Below are positions 36,217 through 44,568 of a stretch of DNA of 64,000 nt, piece after piece. The position numbers were made by a program, and so were the translations under genes. The stretch is taken from assembly GCF_900659615.1 (NCBI RefSeq), contig NZ_CAACUY010000001.1, positions 1 through 64,000 on the forward strand. Reading direction: 5' to 3'. Position 1 is the stretch's first letter. Every line of letters starts with the position of its first letter. The notes below the pieces were generated by a model. That model was not told where the DNA came from. It worked only from the letters and a program-made list of their open reading frames with translations, and searched no databases. The DNA comes from Actinomadura fibrosa. GTDB lineage: Bacteria; Actinomycetota; Actinomycetes; Streptosporangiales; Streptosporangiaceae.

Positions 36217-37085
36217 GGTGATCGCCGCCGGGCTAGGACGTAGGTGATCGTGGATGTGGCGGTAGTGGGGCCATCTCCACGACGGTGCCTGAGCTCGGCC
36301 GCTAGAGCCTCGGGGGCCCCTTGCAGGTGGCCGAGGTGGTATTTGGGGATGGTGGTGAGGTAGTCGGCCAGGTGGTTGGCGTCGCGGAAGCGGAAGACGT
36401 GCCGGTCGTGGAGGACTGTCGTCACGTCCAGTGCCGTGGCCGTGAGCGTGGGCAGGTTAGCGCTGTTGGCGGACGCGTACAGGCTGGGGCGGCGGGTGGC
36501 ATCGGTGTCCAGGCCGGTGTGAGCGAGGAGCTGGTCGAGTTCGCGGTAGCTGTCGGCGGACTTGGTGATCAGGAGCGCGGTGCCGGCTGGTTTGAGGGTG
36601 CGGGCGATCTCGGCGATGGCGTCGGCGGGGCGGGTGGAGTGGTAGAGGCAGAAGATGGCTGTGGCGGCGTCCAGGACGTGGTCGGCGAGGGGGAGCTGGT
36701 GGAAGTCGCCTTGGACGTACAACAGCTCGTTGCGGTGTGGTCGTTTGGCGGTGAGATGTTCGCGGGCTTCTCGGAGCATTGCGGCTGAGGCGTCGATGGC
36801 GAGAATCCGCAGGTGTGGGAAGCGGTTGAGCAAGGCGTGCGTGGGACGTCCGTTGCCGCAGCCGATGTCGGCCAGTAGGGGCGTAGCGCCGAGCTGGGGC
36901 GTGGCGAGGTCGGGTGCGGCGGAGTCGAGCAGGTCCGCTGCTGTTCGACCAACGTGGGATCCGTGGATCTTGGCGCTAAGTAGCGCGCTGCTGCGCCTGC
37001 TGACGCGGTCCCGGTCGGCGTACAAGGAGGGGACGACGGCGGGATCGGTGAACGGCTGCTCGCGGTGATCATGCGGCGGTGGCAT
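36213..37085 (-). CDS. SAM-dependent class I methyltransferase
   Basis: A 290-residue protein with motif I DIGCGNG at 73-79 and the post-motif AIDASAAMLREARE acidic strand, then LPLADHVLDAATAIFCLYH and LKPAGTALLITKS. This is a Rossmann-fold small-molecule type methyltransferase (UbiE/Methyltransf_11-like). There is no DNA target-recognition domain and no NPPF/DPPY motif, so direct N6/N4 DNA methylation is unlikely. The start at 37085 lies 22 bases after the kinase gene upstream. Confidence 0.85.
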   Translation of the reverse strand: MPPPHDHREQPFTDPAVVPSLYADRDRVSRRSSALLSAKIHGSHVGRTAADLLDSAAPDLATPQLGATPLLADIGCGNGRPTHALLNRFPHLRILAIDASAAMLREAREHLTAKRPHRNELLYVQGDFHQLPLADHVLDAATAIFCLYHSTRPADAIAEIARTLKPAGTALLITKSADSYRELDQLLAHTGLDTDATRRPSLYASANSANLPTLTATALDVTTVLHDRHVFRFRDANHLADYLTTIPKYHLGHLQGAPEALAAELRHRRGDGPTTATSTITYVLARRRSP

Positions 37086-37107
37086 CAGGCCACCGCCCGG
37101 GGGTGGG

Positions 37108-37641
37108 TCAGCGGGCGGCGCGCTCCAGTTCGTCGGTGAGGCGGTTGGCTGCGCGGCGGGACGTGGCGATGAGGATCTGGGCGTCGTTGCCGTGCTCGGC
37201 GAGCAGAGTCCTGACCCGGGGTGCCATGGTCTTGCGGTAGCCCCAGATGTACTTGATGAAACCCCAGTTGATGGTGTCGTACACACCGTTGTCGTGCTGA
37301 CCGCCTCGGTATCGCCATCTGCGCTGGGCGATGCCCCATAGGCAGGTGGTGGCGGGCAGGTCGAGGAAGATGACATGGGTGGCGCGATGGAGCCGGATTG
37401 GCAGCGTGCCGGCGTAGTTGCCGTCGATCACCCAACGGTCCGCGGCGACCAGCTCGTGCTGGATCTGGGCGAACTTGTCCTGGGACAGCTTGTTCCACTC
37501 GTCGTCGTAGTACACGGCGTCCAAGTGCGTAATGGTGGTGCCGAGGGCGGCGGCGATGCGGCGGCCGATGGTGGTTTTGCCGCTGCCGCCGCAGCCGATG
37601 ATCGCTACGCGCTTGACGGGTTCGTTGAGGCTCACGTGCAT
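37108..37641 (-). CDS. P-loop nucleotide-kinase-like protein
   Basis: A 177-residue protein from ATG 37641 with Walker A GCGGSGKT at residues 16-23, then LDAVYYDDEW, WVIDGNYAGT and IFLDLPATTCLWGIAQRRWRYR, the pattern of the adenylate-kinase-like family often annotated as topology modulation protein. The likely activity is phosphorylation of a nucleotide or nucleoside. Beside a predicted cytidylate hydroxymethylase, a modified-nucleotide kinase role is attractive but not proven. A 115-base gap separates it from the glycosyltransferase gene upstream. Confidence 0.8.
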   Translation of the reverse strand: MHVSLNEPVKRVAIIGCGGSGKTTIGRRIAAALGTTITHLDAVYYDDEWNKLSQDKFAQIQHELVAADRWVIDGNYAGTLPIRLHRATHVIFLDLPATTCLWGIAQRRWRYRGGQHDNGVYDTINWGFIKYIWGYRKTMAPRVRTLLAEHGNDAQILIATSRRAANRLTDELERAAR

Positions 37642-37755
37642 CGAAGGTAACGACTGTCGGGGGGTGGCGCGGCCATACACGCGACTGGCCGCTACTTGGT
37701 CGAGGTCGAGGCGATGTCGCCGCATGGGCGCCGAGGGACAGAGTGGTCATGGCGG

Positions 37756-38796
37756 TCACCGCCGCCGTGACGATGCGGTGGCTTGGTCGAGGAGCCGTTC
37801 CAAGGTGCCGAGTTGCCGCGAGAGGCGGAACGGGGCCAGGTGGGTGATGCAGCGGCCGATGAGGTCGGCGTGCCGACCACTGCCGGCTTGCTTGACCAGG
37901 GCCGCGAGTACGGACGCGGCGTGTGTGGCGTCGTCGATGATCAGATCGCCGGGAATGATGAGGTCGACGGACCGTAGCTGGGAGGGGGCGAGGGGCAGGC
38001 ATCCGGCGAGGACGGCTTCGGGGAGCCGCTGGGTGAACTGGCCGCGGGCGGCGAGCCGGTCCGGAGCCAGCAGGACCGTGGTGAGCGATCGGCGGTAGAG
38101 CGGCTGCACGGCGGTGAACGGGATGCGTCCGGTGAAGTTCACCTTCGGCCAGCGGTTGGTGGACGTCCATTTCCCGGCGACCTGGTGATCGAAGTCGGCG
38201 GCGAGCGGTGCGAAGTACTGGTCGAAGGCCTCGTCGCGGTCGTACTGATTGCCGATGTAGACCAGCGGTAGATTCCGCTGCTCGTCAGCAAGGTCGAGCG
38301 GTTCAGCGGCATCGATGGCTTGATCGGCTACCGGGAACAGCAGGCTCTCAGTGCCGGGCCAGGGGTGCAGGGCCGCCTCGCACACGGTGACATGGGGGAT
38401 GGCGCGAAGCGGGTGCGCGGCGGGCAACTGTAGGTCCTTATCCCACAGCAGCGTGGGAGTGTGCCGCCGATAGGTGTAGTGGTTCAGCAGTTCTTCTTGG
38501 CGATGGAGGTCGCAGGTGTGGCCGGGGCTGTCGCAGGTGGTGGTGTTGCGGCGGGGAATCGGCCACCGCCATTCGCAGAACAGCACCTCGATGTCGGGAA
38601 ATTGGAGATCCCAGGTGTAGCGGCCGCCGAGGTCGTCGCCGGCCTCGTCCAGGTCGCGGTTGGCTTGTAGGAACACCATGTCGTGACCTGCGTCGAGGAG
38701 GCCGTTGATGAGGGTCGCGCGGTGGCTGCGTCCGCCGTCGGGGGTGTCGGTAATGCCTGCACCGAGGAATCCCCAGAAGCTGTAGCCGATTCTCAT
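37756..38796 (-). CDS. Glycosyltransferase-like protein
   Basis: A 346-residue protein starting MRIGYSFWGFLGAG. The layout matches GT-B-like enzymes of the CgeB/YkvP type: an N-terminal Rossmann half with the sugar-acceptor-type GRSHRATLINGLLDAGHDM, and a C-terminal half with RLPEAVLAGCLPLAPSQL, where donor-binding residues normally sit. No signal peptide. It overlaps the carbamoyltransferase stop as ATGA. Donor and acceptor are unknown; a modified nucleoside is plausible from context. Confidence 0.65.
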   Translation of the reverse strand: MRIGYSFWGFLGAGITDTPDGGRSHRATLINGLLDAGHDMVFLQANRDLDEAGDDLGGRYTWDLQFPDIEVLFCEWRWPIPRRNTTTCDSPGHTCDLHRQEELLNHYTYRRHTPTLLWDKDLQLPAAHPLRAIPHVTVCEAALHPWPGTESLLFPVADQAIDAAEPLDLADEQRNLPLVYIGNQYDRDEAFDQYFAPLAADFDHQVAGKWTSTNRWPKVNFTGRIPFTAVQPLYRRSLTTVLLAPDRLAARGQFTQRLPEAVLAGCLPLAPSQLRSVDLIIPGDLIIDDATHAASVLAALVKQAGSGRHADLIGRCITHLAPFRLSRQLGTLERLLDQATASSRRR

Positions 38797-40580
38797 GATG
38801 TCGACTCCGCCTCGGTGGCCGGCTCCGCCGCGGGTTCCTTGGTGACCCACCAGTTCTCGATGAGCAGGGCGTCCAGGCCGGATTCGGTGAGGCAGTCCAA
38901 CGCTGCGTCCGGGGTGCCGCAGATCGGTTTGCCCTTGATGTTCAGGCTGGTGTTGATGAGTAAGGGGTGTCCGGTGATCGCGGCGAACGCGGCCAGTACT
39001 TCGGCCAGGAATGGGTTCTGCTCGGGGGTCACCGTCTGGATGCGTGCGGTGCCGTTGACGTGGACCACAGCGGGAAGGGCCTGGGCGGCGCGGGCGGTGA
39101 CTCGCGATGCGATCGACATGTACGGTGAGGGCTGCCTGAGCGTGAAGTACTCGGACGCGCGGTCGGCCAGGACGATGGGTGCGAACGGCCGGAACGGTTC
39201 GCGGTACTTCACCGTCATGTTCAGCCGGTCCACCACACCCGGGTCCAGCGGGGAAGCCAGGATCGACCGGTTGCCCAGCGCGCGAGGTCCGGCCTCCAGG
39301 CGTCCCTGGAACAGCCCAATGATGTGCCCCTTCGCCAGCCGCGCGGCGATCGTCGCGGCTGGCGAGGCAAGCCGAACCGCGGTCAGCCCGCGCCGGGGCC
39401 GTGAAGAGAGCTCCAACCCGGGATAGCCGGGTCCCAGGTAACAGCTACCGGCCCCGGCGGGAAGCTGTCCGGTCAGCCGATGGACGACGGCCAAGGCGGC
39501 CCCGGCTGAGGTACCGGAGTCACCGGGGGCTGGGGGAACTACGACCTTGGCGAATCCGGCCTCCTCGCAGATGCGGCCTATCGCCACGCAGTTCATCGCC
39601 ACGCCTCCCGACACCGCCAGGTGCTTGGCTCCGGTCGTCTCACGCGCGTGGCGGGCCAGATGCACCATCACCTGCTCGACGCGTTCCTGTAGCGCCGCTG
39701 CGAGGTCCATGTGGATCTGCTCGACGGGGTCGCTGGCAGATCGAGGCGGGCAGGTCGCGGCGATGAACGTACTCGACACGCGCGGCCAGCGATGTGACAG
39801 GACGCGCAGCGGGAACAGGTACGTGTCGAGGGCGAAATTGCCAGGGCCGATCGGGATCGCGCGGGCGAAGAGCGTCCTGAAGCGTCCTGGGTCTCCGAGG
39901 GCGGCCAGCGCCATGACCGTGCCTTCCTCGTCGCCGCGCCGCCATCCCAGATGCTCGGTGACCGCACCGTAGACGTAGCCGAGCGAGGCCGGGTCGCCGA
40001 TATTGCACACCCGCCTCAACTCGACACCGAGGGGAGTGCAGCGGGCCCGCGAGATGCTCGTGGTCACCCGCTCACCGAGGCTGTCGACGACCAATACCGC
40101 CGAATCGCCGGGATCCTCGTCCCGACCGTCGAGCCCGGCGGCCAGCGCGTACATGGCATGGGCGCGATGGTGCTCGACGCCGACTACCCGCGCCGAGGGA
40201 AAGCGTTCACGGAACTGGCGGAAACGGGCGCGGCCGTTGCGATGGACGCGGGCGAACGAGTGCGCGCGTGGAAGCGCTCGCCGGGCGGTGGAAGGCAGCA
40301 GCAGGTAGGGCACTGCCAGAGGGGCTGCGGCCAGATAGCGGCGCGGATCGAAGTTGTACGCCACATGGGTCACCGCGCCGGGAGTGAGCGCGGCGCGCTG
40401 CAGCAGCCAGTCGACGGCCTGCTCGGGGTAGGCGTTGGTGTGCTTGACGCCGTTGAGGCGTTCCTCCTCGACCAGGCCGATGAGTCGGCCGTCGCCGATC
40501 AAAGCGGCGGAGGAGTCGTGGGTGCCCGAGCACAGCCCAAGCACGACCGGCGACCCGCTGGTTTTCCCGGCTGAGGGCAT
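38793..40580 (-). CDS. O-carbamoyltransferase (NodU/CmcH/TobZ family)
   Basis: A 595-residue protein. The N-terminal Kae1-like half has GLCSGTHDSSAAL, VEEERLNGVKH and the metal-binding H137-H138-RA-H141, which in TobZ forms carbamoyl-adenylate from carbamoyl phosphate and ATP. GGVAMNCVA and FQGRLEAGPRALGNRS follow, then the YrdC-associated C-terminal domain with NTSLNIKGKPI. The full-length family size is kept. It transfers carbamoyl to a hydroxyl group; here the hydroxymethyl of a modified cytosine is the predicted acceptor. The start overlaps the stop upstream by one base. Confidence 0.93.
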   Translation of the reverse strand: MPSAGKTSGSPVVLGLCSGTHDSSAALIGDGRLIGLVEEERLNGVKHTNAYPEQAVDWLLQRAALTPGAVTHVAYNFDPRRYLAAAPLAVPYLLLPSTARRALPRAHSFARVHRNGRARFRQFRERFPSARVVGVEHHRAHAMYALAAGLDGRDEDPGDSAVLVVDSLGERVTTSISRARCTPLGVELRRVCNIGDPASLGYVYGAVTEHLGWRRGDEEGTVMALAALGDPGRFRTLFARAIPIGPGNFALDTYLFPLRVLSHRWPRVSSTFIAATCPPRSASDPVEQIHMDLAAALQERVEQVMVHLARHARETTGAKHLAVSGGVAMNCVAIGRICEEAGFAKVVVPPAPGDSGTSAGAALAVVHRLTGQLPAGAGSCYLGPGYPGLELSSRPRRGLTAVRLASPAATIAARLAKGHIIGLFQGRLEAGPRALGNRSILASPLDPGVVDRLNMTVKYREPFRPFAPIVLADRASEYFTLRQPSPYMSIASRVTARAAQALPAVVHVNGTARIQTVTPEQNPFLAEVLAAFAAITGHPLLINTSLNIKGKPICGTPDAALDCLTESGLDALLIENWWVTKEPAAEPATEAESTS

Positions 40581-41560
40581 CAGGCAGGCCCTTTCATCTG
40601 GGCGTCTGGCTGGAGCAGGCCAGCGGCGCGGTCCAGGTGGTCGTACCAGGCGTTCAGAGCTCGCCCGAGCGGTCCGTCGATGTTGCGTGCCTGCGCGCGG
40701 CCGTCGGTGGTGTCGCCGGACTTGTAGCTGCGGTAGCTGCGCATGACCTCGGCCATCTCCGTCCAGCCCGGGTGCCGGCAGTTCTCGCCGTTGATCACCG
40801 CGTGGAGCAGTGGGTCGAGGTCTTCCCAGGGCACGGTGAGCGGTGCCATCTCCACGCCGTGCACGTCATCGATGGCGGACGGAGCGCTGACGAGTTCGCG
40901 GGCGTAGGGCATGTGCTCGTCATAGAGGTGAAGCGAACCGATGTGATGGTGATAGACGCCGAGCTTCGCGCCGACCCAGCCGGCCACCAGTTCGTGCACG
41001 ATCGTGTCGACGTAGATGTCGTAGCAGAACCCTAGCCACAGATCCTGGCTGCGCATCGCGGTGTGCATGTCGAGCCGGCCGTCGCGGAGACAGAACCAGT
41101 ATCCGAGGGTGCAGGGCACGTCTCGATGTCCTGCATGGTCGCGGGCCGGATCCCACAGCTGGACGACCGCGCGCCGGGAGGACGGTTCGGCGAGCAGCTC
41201 CCGGCGGACCAGGTCCAGCTGGTCCACGCCGTCCGCCCAGGACCGCAACCGGGGCCCGTAGGCGCCGCGCAGGACATGGCCGTCGGCGAACCGCTTGAGC
41301 CGCTCGTTGTAGGTGTAGATCCAGTCGTCATCGACGCCGGCGATAATCCACACGGTCTCCGCCGCGGCGAACGCCGCGTTGATGACGCGGGTGGGCGGCG
41401 CGTACACCAGCCGTTGCCGCGGCCGGGTCAGCGAGAGATGCGCATCGGTGACCTCCCGAGTACCAAGCCCTCGCGGAGCACACGGTGCGCCGTCCCGGAC
41501 GACGGCGTTGATGGCGGCCACCCACAGTGCGGTGGCCGAGTCGGCACTCACATCGATCAT
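40580..41560 (-). CDS. Thymidylate synthase homologue, predicted cytidylate (dCMP/CMP) hydroxymethylase
   Basis: A 326-residue protein from ATG 41560 (ATGA overlap with the epimerase). The TS core is clear: RRAVVQLWDP, the catalytic Cys150 in DVPCTLGYWF, AMRSQDLWLG and HHIGSLHLYDEH. At the position of E. coli TS Asn177, 31 residues after the catalytic Cys, it has Asp181. That Asn-to-Asp change is the known determinant of cytosine nucleotide specificity in T4 dCMP hydroxymethylase, and a similar role is known for MilA (CMP). It is therefore probably a hydroxymethylase, not a thymidylate synthase. Whether CMP or dCMP is used cannot be told. Confidence 0.82.
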   Translation of the reverse strand: MIDVSADSATALWVAAINAVVRDGAPCAPRGLGTREVTDAHLSLTRPRQRLVYAPPTRVINAAFAAAETVWIIAGVDDDWIYTYNERLKRFADGHVLRGAYGPRLRSWADGVDQLDLVRRELLAEPSSRRAVVQLWDPARDHAGHRDVPCTLGYWFCLRDGRLDMHTAMRSQDLWLGFCYDIYVDTIVHELVAGWVGAKLGVYHHHIGSLHLYDEHMPYARELVSAPSAIDDVHGVEMAPLTVPWEDLDPLLHAVINGENCRHPGWTEMAEVMRSYRSYKSGDTTDGRAQARNIDGPLGRALNAWYDHLDRAAGLLQPDAQMKGPA

Positions 41561-42657
41561 CGGATTCCACTCCGTGCCGCCGCGGTCGAGGCTTCGGTCG
41601 CCGGTCTCAGATTGGAGCCGTGCGACATGTGCTCCCACAGGCGTGCCAGGCCGTCTTGCAACCGCACTTGCGGAACGAAGCCGAGGATCTGGTGCGCACG
41701 GGTCAGGTCGGCACGAGTGCCTGCGGCGTCGCCGGCGCGTCTCCCGGCGGGTTCCAGCGGCACCCGCCGTCCGGTGAGCTCCCCGATCAGATCGGCGACC
41801 TGGATCAGCGACGCCTGGTCAGCGCCTGCCACGTTGACCACCTCGGCGGACCCGACCTCCATGGGGATCTCCACCGCACGCATCGCGGCGTCCACCAGGT
41901 CGCTGACGTAGGTCCAGGTGTGCAGCGCGCTACCGTCACCGAACAGCGGCATCGGCTGCCCGGTACGCGCCGCGGTGAACATGCGCGGCACCACCATGGC
42001 CGGATTGCAGCCCGGCCCGAACGCGGTGAAGAACCGCAACGCCACCGCACTGAGCGTCGAGCCGGGACGACGGGCGTAGGCGAGCGCGAGTCCCTCGGCG
42101 GCGAGCTTGGCCACACCGTACGGAGAGGTCGGCTCCACCGGCCGGTCCTCCCGGGCGATCGCGGCACTCGCCGGGCCGTACACGTGCGAGGAGGACGCCA
42201 CGACCACGCGCGGGACCTGCTGCTGCACACAACCGTCCAGGAGCCGCTGCGTCCCCAGCACGGAGGCGGCATGTGCCGAGAACCCGGCTCCCCACGAGGC
42301 CGCAACGTCAGTGGCGGCGGCCAAGTGGATCACCGCGTCCACACCGCGCAGGGCCCCAGTGACCGCCGGGTCCTCCACCCCCGCCGTCAGGATGCGGAAG
42401 CCGGAGTAGTCGTAGAGCCGACGCAGCTGGTGGGCGGTGCGGGCACAGGCGTTGACGGGCCTGGTGTCCACGCCGATCACCGCAACGCCCTCGCGCAGCA
42501 GTGCCAACGCCAGATGCGATCCGATGAAGCCGCAGACGCCCGTCACCATCACTGTCGTGGTACGGGCATTCGGCAGGGGCTCATCGACGTCCCGCCACGA
42601 GCCGGTCGGCGCGGCGCCATTGGAGAGCTTCGAGGAAGGGGATGAAGGTGTAGGCAT
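41557..42657 (-). CDS. NAD-dependent epimerase/dehydratase (extended SDR)
   Basis: A 366-residue protein from ATG 42657, preceded by GGGAGAAAG. NAD-binding GVCGFIG at 40-46, active-site SSS near 156, and Y180-GVA-K184. Also DRPVEPTSPYGVAKLAAEG and LRFFTAFGPG, typical of UDP-glucose 4-epimerase-like enzymes that make sugar nucleotides. It is the first gene of the minus-strand operon, so it probably supplies the donor sugar for the glycosyltransferase. Confidence 0.9.
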   Translation of the reverse strand: MPTPSSPSSKLSNGAAPTGSWRDVDEPLPNARTTTVMVTGVCGFIGSHLALALLREGVAVIGVDTRPVNACARTAHQLRRLYDYSGFRILTAGVEDPAVTGALRGVDAVIHLAAATDVAASWGAGFSAHAASVLGTQRLLDGCVQQQVPRVVVASSSHVYGPASAAIAREDRPVEPTSPYGVAKLAAEGLALAYARRPGSTLSAVALRFFTAFGPGCNPAMVVPRMFTAARTGQPMPLFGDGSALHTWTYVSDLVDAAMRAVEIPMEVGSAEVVNVAGADQASLIQVADLIGELTGRRVPLEPAGRRAGDAAGTRADLTRAHQILGFVPQVRLQDGLARLWEHMSHGSNLRPATEASTAAARSGIR

Positions 42658-42868
42658 CGTGTTCGCTTTCTCCCGGAGGCAGGGCCTGGTGCACCTGGGC
42701 GGCGACCAGGAGGTCACGGATTCAGCGAACTACTTCGGCAGCTTCCTGACTGCAGTGCGGACAGTGCGGTGAAGAGCCGATGGTGCGACCGGTAGCGGAC
42801 CAGTGCGAAGTGGCCGAGACTTAGCCCGCGCCCCTACTGTTCTTGACAGGCGGCATCCAGGAGGTGTC
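42658..42868. promoter_or_regulatory. Divergent promoter region, modification operon / regulator
   Basis: This 211-base gap separates the minus-strand operon from the plus-strand regulator and must contain both promoters. A perfect TTGACA (42843-42848) lies only 21 bases before the regulator start, too close to be its -35. I see no strong palindrome. Confidence 0.5.
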
Positions 42869-44260
42869 ATGACCGCCGCGTCCCCGCTCGGAGAGCTGCT
42901 GGCGGTGTTCGGACTGCGCGCCGACCAGCTCGCGCGACGGCTGAACGACATGTCCGAAGCCCTCGGCCGGCCCGAGCGGGTCCATACCAAGACCCCCTAC
43001 AAGTGGCTTCGCGGCGAGGTGCCCCGTTCACCATGGCGGTCCCTCACAGCGCTGCTCCTCGAACAAGAACTCGGCCGTCCCATCAGTGTCGCCGACCTCG
43101 GCTGGCCCCCCGACGATCTGGAGTGCGCACCGGCGACCACAGGGCTGCAAACCGCTTGGACGACCGCCGGGACCTTGCGCGCGATACGCGCGGTCGCTGA
43201 CGCTGGCTATATGGATCGTCGTAGCTTCCTGCTGATGCTGGGGGCCTCACTCACATCCCCGGCCCACGAGTGGCTTGTCGCCCACCCGACCACGAGCCTC
43301 GCCCAAGCCGTCGGTACGGCCGTCCCCGCCCAGATCGTCGACGACTTGGACGCCATCACAGCCCGGCTGCGACACATGGACGACCAACTCGGCGGAGGAC
43401 CCCTCCTGCGGCTGATCCACGAACACCTGCGCTACGTCACCACGCTGCTCACACAAGGCCGCTACGACGACACCACCGGCAAACGCCTTCACGCCACCGC
43501 CGCCGAGCTACTACGCCTGGCCGGATTCACCGCGTTCGACAGCGGACAGCACGGACTCGCGCAGCGTTACTGGGTGGCCGGCCTCCACGCCGCCCACACC
43601 GCTGGCGACCGCGCCCTCGGCGCCAACATCATCGGCTTCATGTCATGCCAGGCCAAAGACCTGGACGGCGGCCGCGAAGCCGTTCTGCTCGCCCAGACCG
43701 CCCGCACCGGCTACCCCGGAGGCAGCGGTCGGGTCACCGCCATCCTCGAACTACGGGCCGCCGAAGCCCACGCCAACGATCAGACCGCCACCACCACCCG
43801 ACGCGCCACCGACATCCGCCGCGCGATCGACACCGCCTTCGACGCCCTTCAGGACCCCAGACCGTCATCGGACGACCCGGGCTGGAGCTACTGGATGACT
43901 GACACCCACGCCCACGGCCAAGCCGGCTACTGCTACCTACGCAGCGGCGACCATCAACGAGCCCGCCACCACCTTCGCCAAGCCGTCAAGACCGACACGG
44001 ACTCGCGCGAAGGAGCGCTACGGCAGATCCTGCTCGCCACCACCTACATCCAGCAGCCCCAACCCGAACTCGAACCCGCCCTGTCCTACGCCCACCGAGC
44101 GCTCGGCACGCTGTCCGGCCAGGTCGACTCCGCGCGATGCCGCAGCCACCTATCCCGCTTCAGCGAACATCTGGCCCCCTACCGACGCAACACCAACGTC
44201 CGGACGTTCCTCGACCAAGTAAAAGCAGCCAAGGAACCCAGCACCCGCCAGCACACCTGA
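42869..44260 (+). CDS. HTH-TPR-type transcriptional regulator
   Basis: A 463-residue protein from ATG 42869 after AGGAGGT. The first 85 residues look like an atypical helix-turn-helix (LGELLAVFGLRADQLARRLN, then PYKWLRGEVPRSPWRSL). The rest is a helical TPR-like array (WVAGLHAAHTAGDRALGANIIG and AGYCYLRSGDHQRARHHLRQA). Such proteins are common actinobacterial regulators placed next to specialised gene clusters. It is divergent from the modification operon and probably controls it. Confidence 0.8.
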   Translation: MTAASPLGELLAVFGLRADQLARRLNDMSEALGRPERVHTKTPYKWLRGEVPRSPWRSLTALLLEQELGRPISVADLGWPPDDLECAPATTGLQTAWTTAGTLRAIRAVADAGYMDRRSFLLMLGASLTSPAHEWLVAHPTTSLAQAVGTAVPAQIVDDLDAITARLRHMDDQLGGGPLLRLIHEHLRYVTTLLTQGRYDDTTGKRLHATAAELLRLAGFTAFDSGQHGLAQRYWVAGLHAAHTAGDRALGANIIGFMSCQAKDLDGGREAVLLAQTARTGYPGGSGRVTAILELRAAEAHANDQTATTTRRATDIRRAIDTAFDALQDPRPSSDDPGWSYWMTDTHAHGQAGYCYLRSGDHQRARHHLRQAVKTDTDSREGALRQILLATTYIQQPQPELEPALSYAHRALGTLSGQVDSARCRSHLSRFSEHLAPYRRNTNVRTFLDQVKAAKEPSTRQHT

Positions 44261-44443
44261 TCAAGACCCCGTAGAGAATCGAACGGCATGAACTCGTCCA
44301 GGCCAGCGACCTCGAAGACCAGACCGCCCCCGCGCGGGGATGAACCCGGCCCGCAGCCTGCGGGCAGGAGTGCGTGGTGGCAGTCCCGCGCTGCGGCAGT
44401 GTGCCGGCAGCCACGGGAGCTTCCCATGGCCGCCGTCAATCGC

Positions 44444-44568
44444 CCTCCTGCTGCGGTCGCTCCACGACCCACCTAGGTCACCTATGCAGCCGTTTGATGC
44501 GATATAGCCGAATCGCAAGAAGTGCTCAAAACAGGCGTCCCCGCCGATAGACCTGCAGGTCAGGAAGT
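44444..44568 (+). promoter_or_regulatory. Leader of CRISPR array 3
   Basis: About 125 bases nearly identical to the array 2 leader, from CTCCTGCTGCGG to the CAGGTCAGGAAGT block that touches the first repeat. The AAGAAGTGCTC motif ends 41 bases before the repeat, one base closer than in arrays 1 and 2. Bases 44261-44443 before it hold nothing I can name apart from one isolated repeat-like hairpin. Confidence 0.85.

Noticed and set aside
36213..37085. DNA adenine/cytosine methyltransferase of a restriction system
   Set aside because: No target-recognition region, no NPPY/DPPY or PCQ motif and no nuclease partner; the fold is that of small-molecule methyltransferases.
42843..42848. Perfect TTGACA as promoter of the HTH-TPR regulator
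   Set aside because: It lies 21 bases before the ATG and overlaps the ribosome binding region, so no -10 and transcript start would fit.
44325..44352. Single type I-E-like hairpin (CCCCGCGCGGGGATGAAC) before array 3
   Set aside because: One isolated occurrence without the CTGCT/GGTCCC flanks and without spacing to the array; probably chance or a very old repeat.
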